Source: Phytophthora colocasiae
Lineage: Eukaryota; Oomycota; Peronosporomycetes; Peronosporales; Peronosporaceae
Assembly (NCBI GenBank): GCA_018806915.1
Contig: JAGKQI010000004.1
Location: 124,001-188,000 of the forward strand
DNA: 64,000 nucleotides
Direction: 5' to 3'
Both the position numbers and the translations under genes were made by a program. The notes under the pieces are model-generated. The model saw only the letters and a list, made by a program, of their open reading frames with translations, did no database searches and was not told the DNA's origin. Shown one piece after another: positions 41,692 to 51,501 of the stretch. Within the stretch, counting starts at the first letter, position 1. Each line of letters begins with the position of its first letter.

Positions 41692-41706
41692 GGTTATGAG
41701 CCCAAG
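41692..41706 (+). promoter_or_regulatory. Half-tRNA(iMet) primer-binding site overlapping the gag start
   Basis: GGTTATGAGCCCAAG follows the LTR directly. Its complement CTTGGGCTCATAACC is the anticodon stem-loop of initiator tRNA-Met (CAT anticodon), the half-tRNA primer strategy known for Drosophila copia and yeast Ty5. The ATG inside it (41696-41698) is also the first gag codon. C2b has the same arrangement with one small change (48787-48801). Confidence 0.75.
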
Positions 41707-43693
41707 TACCATGTCATCTGTCCAAGATACCAAGATCTCCATCGACAAGTTCAACGGCGAGAACTACGCCACGTGGAACCGTTACATGCGTGGCGTGTTC
41801 CTGACCAAGTCGGTGTGGAATGTGGTGAACCGCGAGACGACGCCTACGTTCACGGACTCCAGGGCCAAGGACGAGTATGTCAAGTCGAGCAACGTCGCCT
41901 TCGGTCTGATGCTCCTCCACATGGACGCGGACTACCATCATGTGGTCGACGACTACGAGGAAGCCTGGGTCGCGTGGGCGCGCTGCGTACCTCTTTACGG
42001 TGGATCGCAGAAGGCTGGACGCATTTATCTCAAGCGTCAGCTCTTCCAGCATGGAGATGGCAGAAGGCGGAAACATCCTTCACCATTGCAACGAAGTCCT
42101 CAACATCAGCGCGAGAAGCTTAGCAGTATCGGCGCCAAGATGGAGGGACGAGGATGTGGCGATCTGCTTGCTGCGCAGTCTGCCCAAGAGCTACGAGAAC
42201 GTCGTACTCAACATGGAGATGAGCAATGCAGAGCTGCGGACGCAAGATGTAGTGAAGGTGCTCACGAATGAGCATATCAAGCGACAAGGCGAGAAGACTG
42301 CGGCGGTGAAAATCGAGGAAGCAGCGACGGCCTTCAACGCCGAGCGTCAAACTCGCCGGTGTGACTACTGCGGAAAATTGGGGCACGTTATCGACAAGTG
42401 CTGGACCAAGCAGAAAGAAGAAAATCGAGGAGCACGACGCGGCCGAGGTGGTCGCGGTGCCAGCAACGTTGAGTGGTGCGACGACGATGACGACTACATC
42501 GCGTTTGCAGTCTCCATGTCGACAGCGTGTGGAATGTCGTCGGGCAAGAAGTTTCAAGGCTCATGGGCGATCGACAGTGGTGCAACCCACCACATTTGCA
42601 ACGACAAGTCCAAGTTCATCGACATCAACTTGCGCGACGAAGGCGAACTCACAGTTGCCAACGGTCAAACGGCCAAGATTTTGGGAGTTGGTACCGTTGT
42701 GCAACAAGTGATTCTGCCCAACCGGAGTGTGCGCGACGTCCGAATCGAAGATGCTCTCTACGTGCCGAGTATGAACAAGAACCTGCTATCTGTGCCTCAG
42801 ATCAACCGAAGTGGAGACTTCAAGGTGGTGTTTGACGGCTCCGAGATGCACATTGCGCGCAAGTCGTCGAAGAAGATCGTTGCTTCCGCAGACCTGATCG
42901 ACGGACTCTACTGGCTACGAGTACCAAAGGGTTCTGCCAGATTCGACGACTACGGTCTCGATCAACAGTGTCGATCTTCATGCGCGGATGGGTCATGCTC
43001 CGAACGACGTGCTACGGAAGATGGTTTCGAGCGGCATGGTGACGGGCGCAAAAATGCCGACCTCGTCAAAGAACTCAAGCGGATGCCGCCCGGGTGTCAG
43101 CAAGGGAAGATGGTCCAAAACCCTTTCCGAGTAACGGACAAGCCCAAGTACAAACCATTCGAGTTCCTGCACTTCGACCTTTGTGGCCCCATGGAGAAAG
43201 AGTCGCTTGGTGGCAGCAAGTATCTACTGCTGATCACTGACGAAGCCAGCGGCTGCATGACGGGATTCTGTTTGCGCGCCAAGTCGGAGAGTGAAGACTG
43301 TCTGCGCAAGTTCATCGCTAAAGTAGAGCGCCAATTCGATGCCAGGGTCAGGTTCGTGCGTCATGACGGTGCCAGGGAGTTCGCGACCAACTCGCTCAAG
43401 GCCTTTACGACAATCATGGCATTGAAGTCCAGCCGACGGTTCGATATGCGCATCAGACGAATGCTACTGCGGAACGCGCCAACCGGACGATTGTGACTAT
43501 CGGGCGCAGCATGCTTCACTTCGCACGTTTGGACAAGACGTTTTGGGCGGAAGCGGCGATGACGGCAATTTACATCAAGAATCGACTGCCGTCACCCAAG
43601 GTCCCAGGGAAGACGCCGTTTGAGATTGTGTACAAGAGGAAGCCCAACGTAGAAGCACATGCGCGTTTTCAGGGTGCAAGGCCTACGTCCTGA
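41696..43693 (+). pseudogene. C2a gag, protease and integrase (broken)
   Basis: Gag starts at the primer-site [51 protein letters not shown]. Shifts near 41985 and 42120 lead to [20 protein letters not shown] and the zinc knuckle [14 protein letters not shown]. Protease DSGAT ([17 protein letters not shown]) is followed by integrase with further shifts near 42945, 43085 and 43410. Catalytic landmarks [10 protein letters not shown] and [12 protein letters not shown] are readable in the 43496-ending frame; the Glu segment is shifted. 43493-43693 continues the core end (LPSPKVPGKTPFEIVYKRKP). Confidence 0.85.
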
Positions 43694-43699
43694 CGCCGA

Positions 43700-44497
43700 A
43701 GGAGAAGCGACTCAAGTGGGACCCCAAGGCTCGTGAAGGAATTTTCATGGGCTATGAAGAGCGTTCGAAGGCGTATCGCGTTTATGACATCGAGGCGGGC
43801 CAGGTGGTGATTTCTCGCGATGTCACTTTCGACGATCGACCTTCGACGACGCCAATGTTGTTGTGGATGATGATGAAGATGTCGAAAGATGCTGCGGATA
43901 TCGCTTGAAGACCTCGAGATTTCGAACGACCATGGAACGCGTGAATTCAAGCAGGCGGGGAAACGCAAGGCTCGTTCTAATGCTGAGGATCGTGAACATG
44001 TTCGTCGACCGCGTCGCAGTATCTGGATTAGAAGAAGCAAGCGCTCCGGACTCCTGACCATCGAAGCCAAATCTGAAGACAATGATGATGATGACTCGAC
44101 TCAGCCGATGTACTGGCGTGCGAGTGCCAATGCAGTGGAGACGAGTGACAGCGCCGAGCCGAAGACGTTCCAAGATGCTGTGAGCGGCGAAGACCAAGTC
44201 CACTGGCGGAAGGCGATCCGAGCAGAACTCAAGTCGATGCGACTTCGTGGAGTGTTTCGTGGCGCCAAATTACCGAACAACCAACGCGCGGTCGGAACCA
44301 AGTGGGTGTTCAAGATCAAGCGTAAAGCCGACGGGTCCATCGAGAAGTACAAGGCTCGACTCGTCGCGAAAGGATTTGTGCAGAAGTATGGCATCGACTA
44401 CACCGAGACGTTTTCGCCGGTGGTCAAGTACGTCACGCTGCGAATGATCATCGCTGTGGTCAAGTTCTTCAATTGGCCCCTCGACCAACTTGATGTT
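43700..44497 (+). pseudogene. C2a reverse transcriptase, 5' part
   Basis: After shifts near 43860 and 44010 a clean frame runs from 43889. It covers the acidic linker, FQDAVSGEDQVHWRKAIRAE, GTKWVFKIKRKADGSIEKYK, ARLVAKGFVQKYGIDYTETF and FFNWPLDQLDV. It ends at ATGTT (44493-44497), the left target duplication of C2b, and resumes at 49083. Confidence 0.87.
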
Positions 44498-44779
44498 TGA
44501 AGAAGGTCGTGGTAGAGGTTGTCTTGCGAGGGGAGGACTGCCGAAGCTTGGGGCGAGGAGGCCGAGGCGAGGGAAGTCACTTGAGGGGTAGAATGGAAAT
44601 TCAGAAGTGATTGATTGATATGAGCTTACACTGTTTTCTCTACCTGGTCTGCATCCAATCATTTGGTGCATCAATCGCATAACATTCTGTACTCGTCCAA
44701 TCATCCTACTCGTCTAATCATCGGTGGCGTAAACATCTTACCGTAATCATTGCGGGATCGTATTGGATCACCTGCAACA
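44498..44779 (-). repeat. 3' LTR of Copia C2b (282 bp)
   Basis: The plus strand reads TGAAGAAGGTCG...CACCTGCAACA. It differs from other copies at about 44670-44690 (CATCAATCGCATAACATTC against CATCCAATCACCAACATTC), a cluster of changes in an otherwise identical LTR. The next bases, GCCCCTCTC, are the minus-strand purine tract. Confidence 0.93.
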
Positions 44780-44786
44780 GCCCCTC

Positions 44787-46781
44787 TCAATGCGAACACG
44801 CTTGAACGCCAAGAGCCGTCGTTAAGTCCTTGTGACGAGGTCCGCCGAGTCCCTTGGTCAAGATGTCGGCCAGCATGGTCGTGGTCTCGCAGTACTCGAC
44901 GATCACTTCACCGCGCTTGACTTCATCACGGATGTGGTGGTACTTGATGTCGATGTGCTTCGCGCGGCCATGGTTCCACAGGGATTCTTCGTCATCTTGA
45001 TGCGACTGATTGTCTTCGAAAATCTTCAGATCCGGGATGTCTTCGCCTGCAGCGTCAAGGATCTCACACAGAAACTTGTGCACCCACTTGCCTTCTTGGA
45101 TTGCCAGACTGAGCGCAATGTACTCGGCTTCACTCGTGGAAAGAGACACACTCGATTGCTTCTTGGATCCCCACGACACAGGTCCGCCAAGAACTTGAAA
45201 CAGGTAGCCTGAAGTCGACTTGCGGTCACTGTGGTCACCAGCCCAGTCTGCATCCGAATAGCCACGAAAGTCGATTCCCTTGGTCGGCGAAAAACGGAGT
45301 CCATGCGACTTGGTGCCCTGAAGGTAACGGAAGATGCGCTTGACTGCAATCCAGTGCTCGACTTGAGGATTCTCCATGAAGCGCGAAACGTAACCAACTG
45401 CAAAAGCAATGTCCGGGCGAGTCGACGTCATCAAGTGCATGAGCACCGACAGCTTCATGGAACGGCGCATCCAACTTGGTCGAGACGTCACTGGCAACGA
45501 GCTTCATGCTGAGGTCGACTGGACTGGCAGCAGGTTTGCAGTTCTGCATGCCAAAGCGCTCCAGGATGTCGTTGATGTAGCGAGCTTGACTCAATGTGAC
45601 ACTGCCATCCGCATTGTCGACCACCTCAATCCCCAGAATGAAGGAACATTTGCCGCTGTCGGTCATCTCGAATCGTGCCTTGAGCTGTTTCTTGACTTCA
45701 GCAATGATCGTCGAAGAGCTTCGGTCACCAAAACATCGTCGACGTACACCAGCATCAGAACGCAGTCACCATCGACAATCTTGATGTAGAGGCACGGATC
45801 GTAGCTCGAAACGCGAAATCCGATGGAGCGCACATACTCGTCAAAAAGTCTCATTCCACACTCGAGAAGCTTGCGAGACCGTAGATCGCCTTGAGCAGTT
45901 CCCACGCAGTCGTAGCCGTCATCAAGTTCCACGCCTTCTGGAACACTGCAGAACACCTTCTCCTTCATCAAGCCGTACAGGAACGCCGTGACAACATCAA
46001 GTTGGTCGAGGGGCCAATTGAAGAACTTGACCACAGCGATGATCATTCGCAGCGTGACGTACTTGACCACCGGCGAAAACGTCTCGGTGTAGTCGATGCC
46101 ATACTTCTGCACAAATCCTTTCGCGACGAGTCGAGCCTTGTACTTCTCCGATGGACCCGTCGGCTTTACGCTTGATCTTGAACACCCACTTGGTTCCGAC
46201 CGCGCGTTGGTTGTTCGGTAATTTGGCGCCACGAAACACTCCACGAAAGTCGCATCGACTTGAGTTCTGCTCGGATCGCCTTCCGCCAGTGGACTTGGTC
46301 TTCGCCGCTCACAGCATCTTGGAACGTCTTCGGCTCCGGCGCTGTCACTCGTCTCCACTGCATTGGCACTCGCACGCCAGTACATCAGCTGAGTCGAGTC
46401 ATCATCATCATTGTCTTCAGATTTGGCTTCTTGATGGTCAGAGTCCGGAGCGCTTGCTTCTTCTAATCCAGCGCTGCGACGCGGTCGACGAACATGTTCA
46501 CGATCCTCAGCATTAGAACGAGCCTTGCGTTTCCCGCCTGCTTGAATTCACGCGTTCCATGGTCGTTCAGAAATCTCGAGGTCTTCTAGGATATCCGCAG
46601 CATCTTCGACATCTTCATCATCATCCACAACAACATTGGCGTCGTCGAAGGTCGATTCGTCGAAAGTGACATCGCGAGAAATCACTACCTGGCCCGCCTC
46701 GATGTCATAAACGCGATACGCCTTCGAACGCTCTTCAAAGCACATGAAAATTCCTTCCCCACGAGCCTTGGGGTCCGCCAC
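44787..46781 (-). pseudogene. C2b reverse transcriptase and RNase H (broken)
   Basis: Frames 46781-46548, 46385-45663, 45666-45235 and 45497-44787 in turn give KAYRVYDIEAGQVVISRDV, the RT segments YKARLVAKGFVQKYGIDYT and AFLYGLMKEKVFCSVPEGVE, YVDD in LVYVDDVLVT, FILGIEVVDNADGSVTLSQ, TRPDIAFAVGYVSRFMENPQ and RNase H (YSDADWAGDHSDRKSTSGY, SVSLSTSEAEYIALSLA, ADILTKGLGG). At least six frame changes are seen. Confidence 0.85.
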
Positions 46782-46804
46782 TTGAGTCGCTTCTCCTTCC
46801 AGCG

Positions 46805-48133
46805 TCAGGACGTAGGCCTTGCGCCGAAAACGCGCATGTGCTTCACGTTGGGCTTCCTCTTGTACACAATCTCAAACGGCGTCTTCCCTGGGACCTTGGG
46901 TGACGGCAGTCGATTCTTGATGTAAATTGCCGTCATCGCCGCTTCCGCCCAAAACGTCTTGTCCAAACGTGCGAAGTGAAGCATGCTGCGCCCGATAGTC
47001 ACAATCGTCCGGTTGGCGCGGTCCGCAGTAGCATTCGTCTTATGAGCATATCGAACCGTCGGCTGGTCTTCAATGCCATGATTGTCGTAAAGGCCTTGAG
47101 CGAGTTGGTCGCGAACTCCTTGGCACCGTCATGACGCACGAACTTGACCCTGGCATCGAATTGGCGCTCCACTTTAGCGATGAACTTGCGCAGACAGTCT
47201 TCACTCTCCGACTTGGCGCGCAAACAGAATCCCGTCATGCAGCCGCTGGCTTCGTCAGTGATCAGCAGTAGATGCTTGCTGCCACCAAGCGACTCTTTCT
47301 CCATGGGGCCACAAAGGTCGAAGTGCAGGAACTCGAATGGCTTGTACTTGGAAGCTTGTCCGGGTTACTCGGAAAGGGTTTTGGACCATCTTCCCTTGCT
47401 GACACCCGCGGCATCCGCGAGTTCTTTGACGAGGTCGGCATTTTTGCGCCCGTCACCATGCCGCTCGAAAACCATCTTCCGTAGCACGTCGTTCGGAGCA
47501 TGACCCATCCGCGCATGAAGATCGACACTGTTGATCGAGACCGTAGTCGTCGAATTGGCAGAACCCTTTGGTACTCGTAGCCAGTAGAGTCCGTCGATCA
47601 GGTCTGCGGAAGCAACGATCTTCTTCGACGACTTGCGCGCAATGTGCATCTCGGGCCGTCAAACACCACCTTGAAGTCTCCACTTCGGTTGATCTGAGGC
47701 ACAGATAGCAGGTTCTTTGTTCATACTCGGCACGTAGAGCATCTTCGATTCGGACGTCGCGCACACTCCGGTTGGGCAGAATCACTTGTTGCACAACGGT
47801 ACCAACTCCCAAAATCTTGGCCGTTTGACCGTTGGCAACTGTGAGTTCGCCTTCGTCGCGCAAGTTGATGTCGATGAACTTGGACTTGTCGTTGCAAATG
47901 TGGTGGGTTGCACCACTGTCGATCGCCCATGAGCCTTGAAACTTCTTGCCCGACGACATTCCACACGCTGTCGACATGGAGACTGCAAACGCGATGTAGT
48001 CGTCATCGTCGTCGCACCACTCAACGTTGCTGGCACCGCGACCACCTCGGCCGCGTCGTGCTCCTCGATTTTCTTCTTTCTGCTTGGTCCAGCACTTGTC
48101 GATAACGTGCCCCAATTTTCCGCAGTAAGTCAC
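46805..48133 (-). pseudogene. C2b protease and integrase (broken)
   Basis: 48133-47453 covers the gag end (GHVIDKC), [20 protein letters not shown] and protease [13 protein letters not shown], then loses frame near 47720. 47649-47365, 47304-46999 and 47002-46805 carry the integrase zinc region ([14 protein letters not shown]), the core ([30 protein letters not shown]) and TFWAEAAMTAIYIKNRLPSP. The segment with Glu is out of frame. Confidence 0.83.
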
Positions 48134-48796
48134 ACCGGCGAGTTTGACGCTCGGCGTTGAAGGCCTTCGCTGCTTCCTCGATTTTCACCGCCGCAGTCTT
48201 CTCGCCTTGTCGCTTGATATGCTCATTCGTGAGCACCTTCACTACATCTTGCGTCCGCAGCTCTGCATTGCTCATCTCCATGTTGAGTACGACGTTCTCG
48301 TAGCTCTTGGGCAGACTGCGCAGCAAGCAGATCGCCACATCCTCGTCCTCCATCTTGGCGCCGATACTGCTAAGCTTCGCGCTGATGTTGAGGACTTCGT
48401 TGCAATGGTGAAGGATGTTTCCGCCTTCTGCCATCTCCATGCTGAAGAGCTGACGCTTGAGATATATGCGTCAGCCTTCTGCGATCCACCGTAAAGGAGT
48501 ACGCAAAGCGCGCCCACGCGACCCAGGCTTCCTCGTAGTCGTCGACAACATGATGGTAGTCCGCGTCCATGTGGAGGAGCATCAGACCGAAGGCGACGTT
48601 GCTCGACTTGACATACTCGTCCTTGGCCCCTGAGTCCGTGAACGTAGGCGTCGTCTCGCGGTTCACCACATTCCACACCGACTTGGTCAGGAACACGCCA
48701 CGCATGTAACGGTTCCACGTGGCGTAGTTCTCGCCGTTGAACTTGTCGATGGAGATCTTGGTATCTTGGACCAGATGACATGGTACTTGGGCTCAT
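48021..48796 (-). pseudogene. C2b gag (broken)
   Basis: ATG 48796-48794 sits in the primer site. Readable landmarks are [19 protein letters not shown] (48705 frame), [40 protein letters not shown] (48440 frame) and [20 protein letters not shown]. At least three frame changes are seen. It overlaps the start of the next frame at 48133. Confidence 0.82.
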
Positions 48797-48801
48797 AACA
48801 C

Positions 48802-49082
48802 TGAAGAAGGTCGTGGTAGAGGTTGTCTTGCGAGGGAGGACTGCCGAAGCTTGGGGCGAGGAGGCCGAGGCGAGGGAAGTCACTTGAGGGGTAGAATGGA
48901 AATTCAGAAGTGATTGATTGATATGAGCTTACACTGTTTTCTCTACCTGGTCTGCATCCAATCATTTGGTGCATCCAATCACCAACATTCTGTACTCGTC
49001 CAATCATCCTACTCGTCTAATCATCGGTGGCGTAAACATCTCACCGTAATCATTGCGGGATCGTATTGGATCACCTGCAACA
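48802..49082 (-). repeat. 5' LTR of Copia C2b (281 bp)
   Basis: TGAAGAAGGTCG...CACCTGCAACA on the plus strand, one base shorter than other C2 LTRs (GAGGGAGGA near 48836) and with CATCTCACC in place of CATCTTACC near 49040. The primer site lies immediately to its left (48787-48801). Confidence 0.93.
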
Positions 49083-50295
49083 ATGTTGTCACGGCGTTCC
49101 TGTACGGCTTGATGAAGGAGAAGGTGTTCTGCAGTGTTCCAGAAGGCGTGGAACTTGATGACGGCTACGACTGCGTGGAACTGCTCAAGGCGATCTACGG
49201 TCTCAAGCAAGCTTCTCGAGTGTGGAATGAGACTTTTGACGAGTATGTGCGCTCCATCGGATTTCGCGTTTCGAGCTACGATCCGTGCCTCTACATCAAG
49301 ATTGTCGATGGTGACTGCGTTCTGATGCTGGTGTACGTCGACGATGTTTTGGTGACCGGAAGCTCTTCGACGATCATTGCTGAAGTCAAGAAACAGCTCA
49401 AGGCACGATTCGAGATGACCGACAGCGGCAAATGTTCCTTCATTCTGGGGATTGAGGTGGTCGACAATGCGGATGGCAGTGTCACATTGAGTCAAGCTCG
49501 CTACATCAACGACATCCTGGAGCGCTTTGGCATGCAGAACTGCAAACCTGCTGCCAGTCCAGTCGACCTCAGCATGAAGCTCGTTGCCAGTGACGTCTCG
49601 ACCAAGTTGGATGCGCCGTTCCGCGAAGCTGTCGGTGCTCTCATGCACTTGATGACGTCGACTCGCCCGGACATTGCTTTTGCAGTTGGTTACGTTTCGC
49701 GCTTCATGGAGAATCCTCAAGTCGAGCACTGGATTGCAGTCAGCGCATCTTCCGTTACCTTCAGGGCACCAAGTCGCATGGACTCCGTTTTTCGCCGACC
49801 AAGGGAATCGAGCTTTCGTGGCTATTCGGATGCAGACTGGGCTGGTGACCACAGTGACCGCATGTCGACTTCAGAGCTACCTGTTTCAAGTTCCTTGGCG
49901 GACCTGTGTCGTGGGGATCCAAGAAGCAATCAGTGTGTCTCTTTCCACGAGTGAAGCCAGTACATTGCGCTCAGTCTGGCAATCCAAGAAGGCAAGTGGG
50001 TGCACAAGCTTCTGTGTGAGATCCTTGACGCTGCAGGCGAAGACATCCGGATCTGAAGATTTTCGAAGACAATCAGTCGTGCATCAAGATGACGAAGAAC
50101 CCTGTGAACCATGGCCGCGCGAAGCACATCGACATCAAGTACCACCACATCCGTGATGAAGTCAAGCGCGGTGAAGTGATCGTCGAGTACTGCGAGACCA
50201 CGACCATGCTGGCCGACATCTTGACCAAGGGACTCGGCGGACCTCGTCACAAGGACTTAACGACGGCTCTTGGCGTTCAAGCGTGTTCGCATTGA
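49083..50295 (+). pseudogene. C2a reverse transcriptase 3' part and RNase H
   Basis: It continues from 44497 across C2b. VVTAFLYGLMKEKVFCSVPE, AIYGLKQASRVWNETFDEYV, YVDD (LVYVDDVLVTGSSST) and FILGIEVVDNADGSVTLSQ lie in one frame to about 49740. Then 1-bp deletions near 49742, 49860, 49920, 49957 and 50047 scatter RNase H over three frames. KNPVNHGRAKHIDIKYHHIR and LADILTKGLGGPR close the gene at 50295. GAGAGGGGC precedes the 3' LTR. Confidence 0.87.
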
Positions 50296-50302
50296 GAGGG
50301 GC

Positions 50303-50584
50303 TGTTGCAGGTGATCCAATACGATCCCGCAATGATTACGGTAAGATGTTTACGCCACCGATGATTAGACGAGTAGGATGATTGGACGAGTACAGAATGT
50401 TGGTGATTGGATGCACCAAATGATTGGATGCAGACCAGGTAGAGAAAACAGTGTAAGCTCATATCAATCAATCACTTCTGAATTTCCATTCTACCCCTCA
50501 AGTGACTTCCCTCGCCTCGGCCTCCTCGCCCCAAGCTTCGGCAGTCCTCCCCTCGCAAGACAACCTCTACCACGACCTTCTTCA
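50303..50584 (+). repeat. 3' LTR of Copia C2a (282 bp)
   Basis: Identical by eye to 41410-41691, and followed by the duplication GTCCC (50585-50589). After it the G2 5' LTR resumes (50590-50670). Confidence 0.95.
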
Positions 50585-50670
50585 GTCCCCCCTGTCGCTC
50601 GTTCCGACTCTATTCGGGTTCGTGGCTGACATCGCCTCTCCGGGAAATTTTTTTCGTCCGCTTCACCACA

Positions 50671-50940
50671 ACTCCGCAGTTACAGGCTTTCATGGCCCAG
50701 CAGCAGCTTTGGCAACAACAACTCATGGACGAGCGCAAGGCCCGACCTTCGTCACTTAGAGAACGGTCGCCGACCGTAGCTGCCACTACCGCAGGGAACG
50801 CTCCTACAACTGGGAACGGAAGCAGAAGCAATCATGGGATCAGGATGGCTGAAGATACCCGTACGCAGGAAGGCGAACCGGTTTGTGGCCGATGTTACTA
50901 CAAGGGACATGGTCGTGCTACATGTATGAGAAGGACGATG
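50671..50940 (+). pseudogene. G3a gag, continued: zinc-knuckle region
   Basis: It resumes G3a after G2: FMAQQQLWQQQLMDERKARP, PTVAATTAGNAPTTGNGS, MAEDTRTQEGEPVCGRCYYK and GHGRATCMRRTM. The first knuckle is complete (CGRCYYKGHGRATC). The sequence stops at 50940 where G3b continues with TCRKCNQYGHVAAEC. G4 starts at 50941. Confidence 0.88.
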
Positions 50941-51400
50941 TGTAATGGGTCTACCTAGACCTATTAGGTGGCGTACACGCGCGCTTAGGTATATGAGGAA
51001 GCGTGCAATTAGAATAGACTTAATTTAAGTATACTTATTTAAATAAGTATAATTAAATCAAATATAACTAAATTAAACTGCAAAATACCGTAAAATGAGA
51101 ACTGTTATTGAATTTGGCATAAGCCAATTATGGACCTCCTAAAACTGTTTGTTATCTATTTCTAAAGGGTCTGCCAACATGTGGTTGGCAGAAACTCTGC
51201 TCAGTGATTGGTAGAAATCCGTTACTTTCTACCATTAATATGCACAAATGCATACTAACCACCCAATAATGTGGTTCGCTCATGTAGCCATTGGTGTGTA
51301 CAGCACACCAAGGTCTGAGGCCCATTTCCAACCTCTAACAGTTAGGATAACTGTTAGAGTTACAAGTGGTACTACCACTTGTACGTGTAACCCCGTTACA
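50941..51400 (-). repeat. 3' LTR of Gypsy G4 (460 bp)
   Basis: The plus strand starts TGTAATGGGTCTACC and ends ACCCCGTTACA, with inverted ends like G1. Perfect stems include CTCTAACAGTTA/TAACTGTTAGAG (51333-51359, 12 bp), TACAAGTGGT/ACCACTTGTA (51361-51383), TCTGCCAAC/GTTGGCAGA (51170-51192) and TGGTAGAAA/TTTCTACCA (51209-51234). The adjoining CCATCCCCCCGTTAAG (51401-51416) is a minus-strand polypurine tract. Confidence 0.85.
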
Positions 51401-51501
51401 CCATCCCCCCGTTAAGATTCGACGTATCGGTCCCGATACGTCAATTAACAGAACTTGACAAGACCGTCAAGTTCCCGAGAGAAATCCGAGTTCATTTCGC
51501 A

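Larger units (their letters stand above)
44498..49082 (-). mobile_element. Copia C2b, complete element nested in C2a in inverse orientation
   Basis: 4,585 bp with LTRs at 44498-44779 and 48802-49082 and the duplication ATGTT at 44493-44497 and 49083-49087. It belongs to the same family as its host, so the locus holds head-to-head inverted copies with about 3-kb arms. Coding is broken by many indels. The LTRs differ by a few bases, including a scrambled stretch near 44670 and a missing G near 48836. Confidence 0.95.
41410..50584 (+). mobile_element. Copia C2a, full element hosting C2b
   Basis: 282-bp LTRs at 41410-41691 and 50303-50584 are identical by eye. The 5-bp duplication GTCCC lies on both sides. 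Removing C2b and its duplication leaves 4,585 bp, the same length as C2b. The order is LTR, half-tRNA primer site, gag, protease, integrase, RT, RNase H, purine tract, LTR. The coding region has many 1-bp indels relative to C2c. It is inserted into the 5' LTR of G2. Confidence 0.95.
19599..50670 (-). mobile_element. Gypsy G2, giant chromodomain element with two RNase H domains and an antisense ORF
   Basis: A minus-strand Ty3/Gypsy element with LTR ends TGTGGTGGAGCGG...CCGCTTCACCACA at both sides and ACTC on both flanks (19595-19598, 50671-50674). Removing G1b and the Copia C2a/C2b nest leaves about 14.0 kb. The order on the minus strand is 5' LTR, gag with three zinc knuckles, protease, RT, RNase H, a second RNase H, integrase, chromodomain; then, on the opposite strand, a 934-codon ORF, then the 3' LTR. 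Large size, extra RNase H and an antisense ORF resemble plant Tat-type elements; a convergent oomycete group is known in the literature. It is strongly enriched in GATC. Confidence 0.88.
17124..50940 (+). mobile_element. Gypsy G3a, decayed, split by G2 and cut by G4
   Basis: A plus-strand Gypsy copy with its 5' LTR at 17124-17688 and gag to 19598. Giant element G2 (19599-50670) interrupts it, and gag resumes at 50671. The 3' LTR of G4 begins at 50941 in the middle of the second gag zinc knuckle region. The rest of G3a presumably lies beyond G4 and G3b, outside the window. Continuity is shown by comparison with G3b (58186-58470), where the two G3a pieces are adjacent. ACTC is repeated at the break (19595-19598 and 50671-50674). 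Confidence 0.85.
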
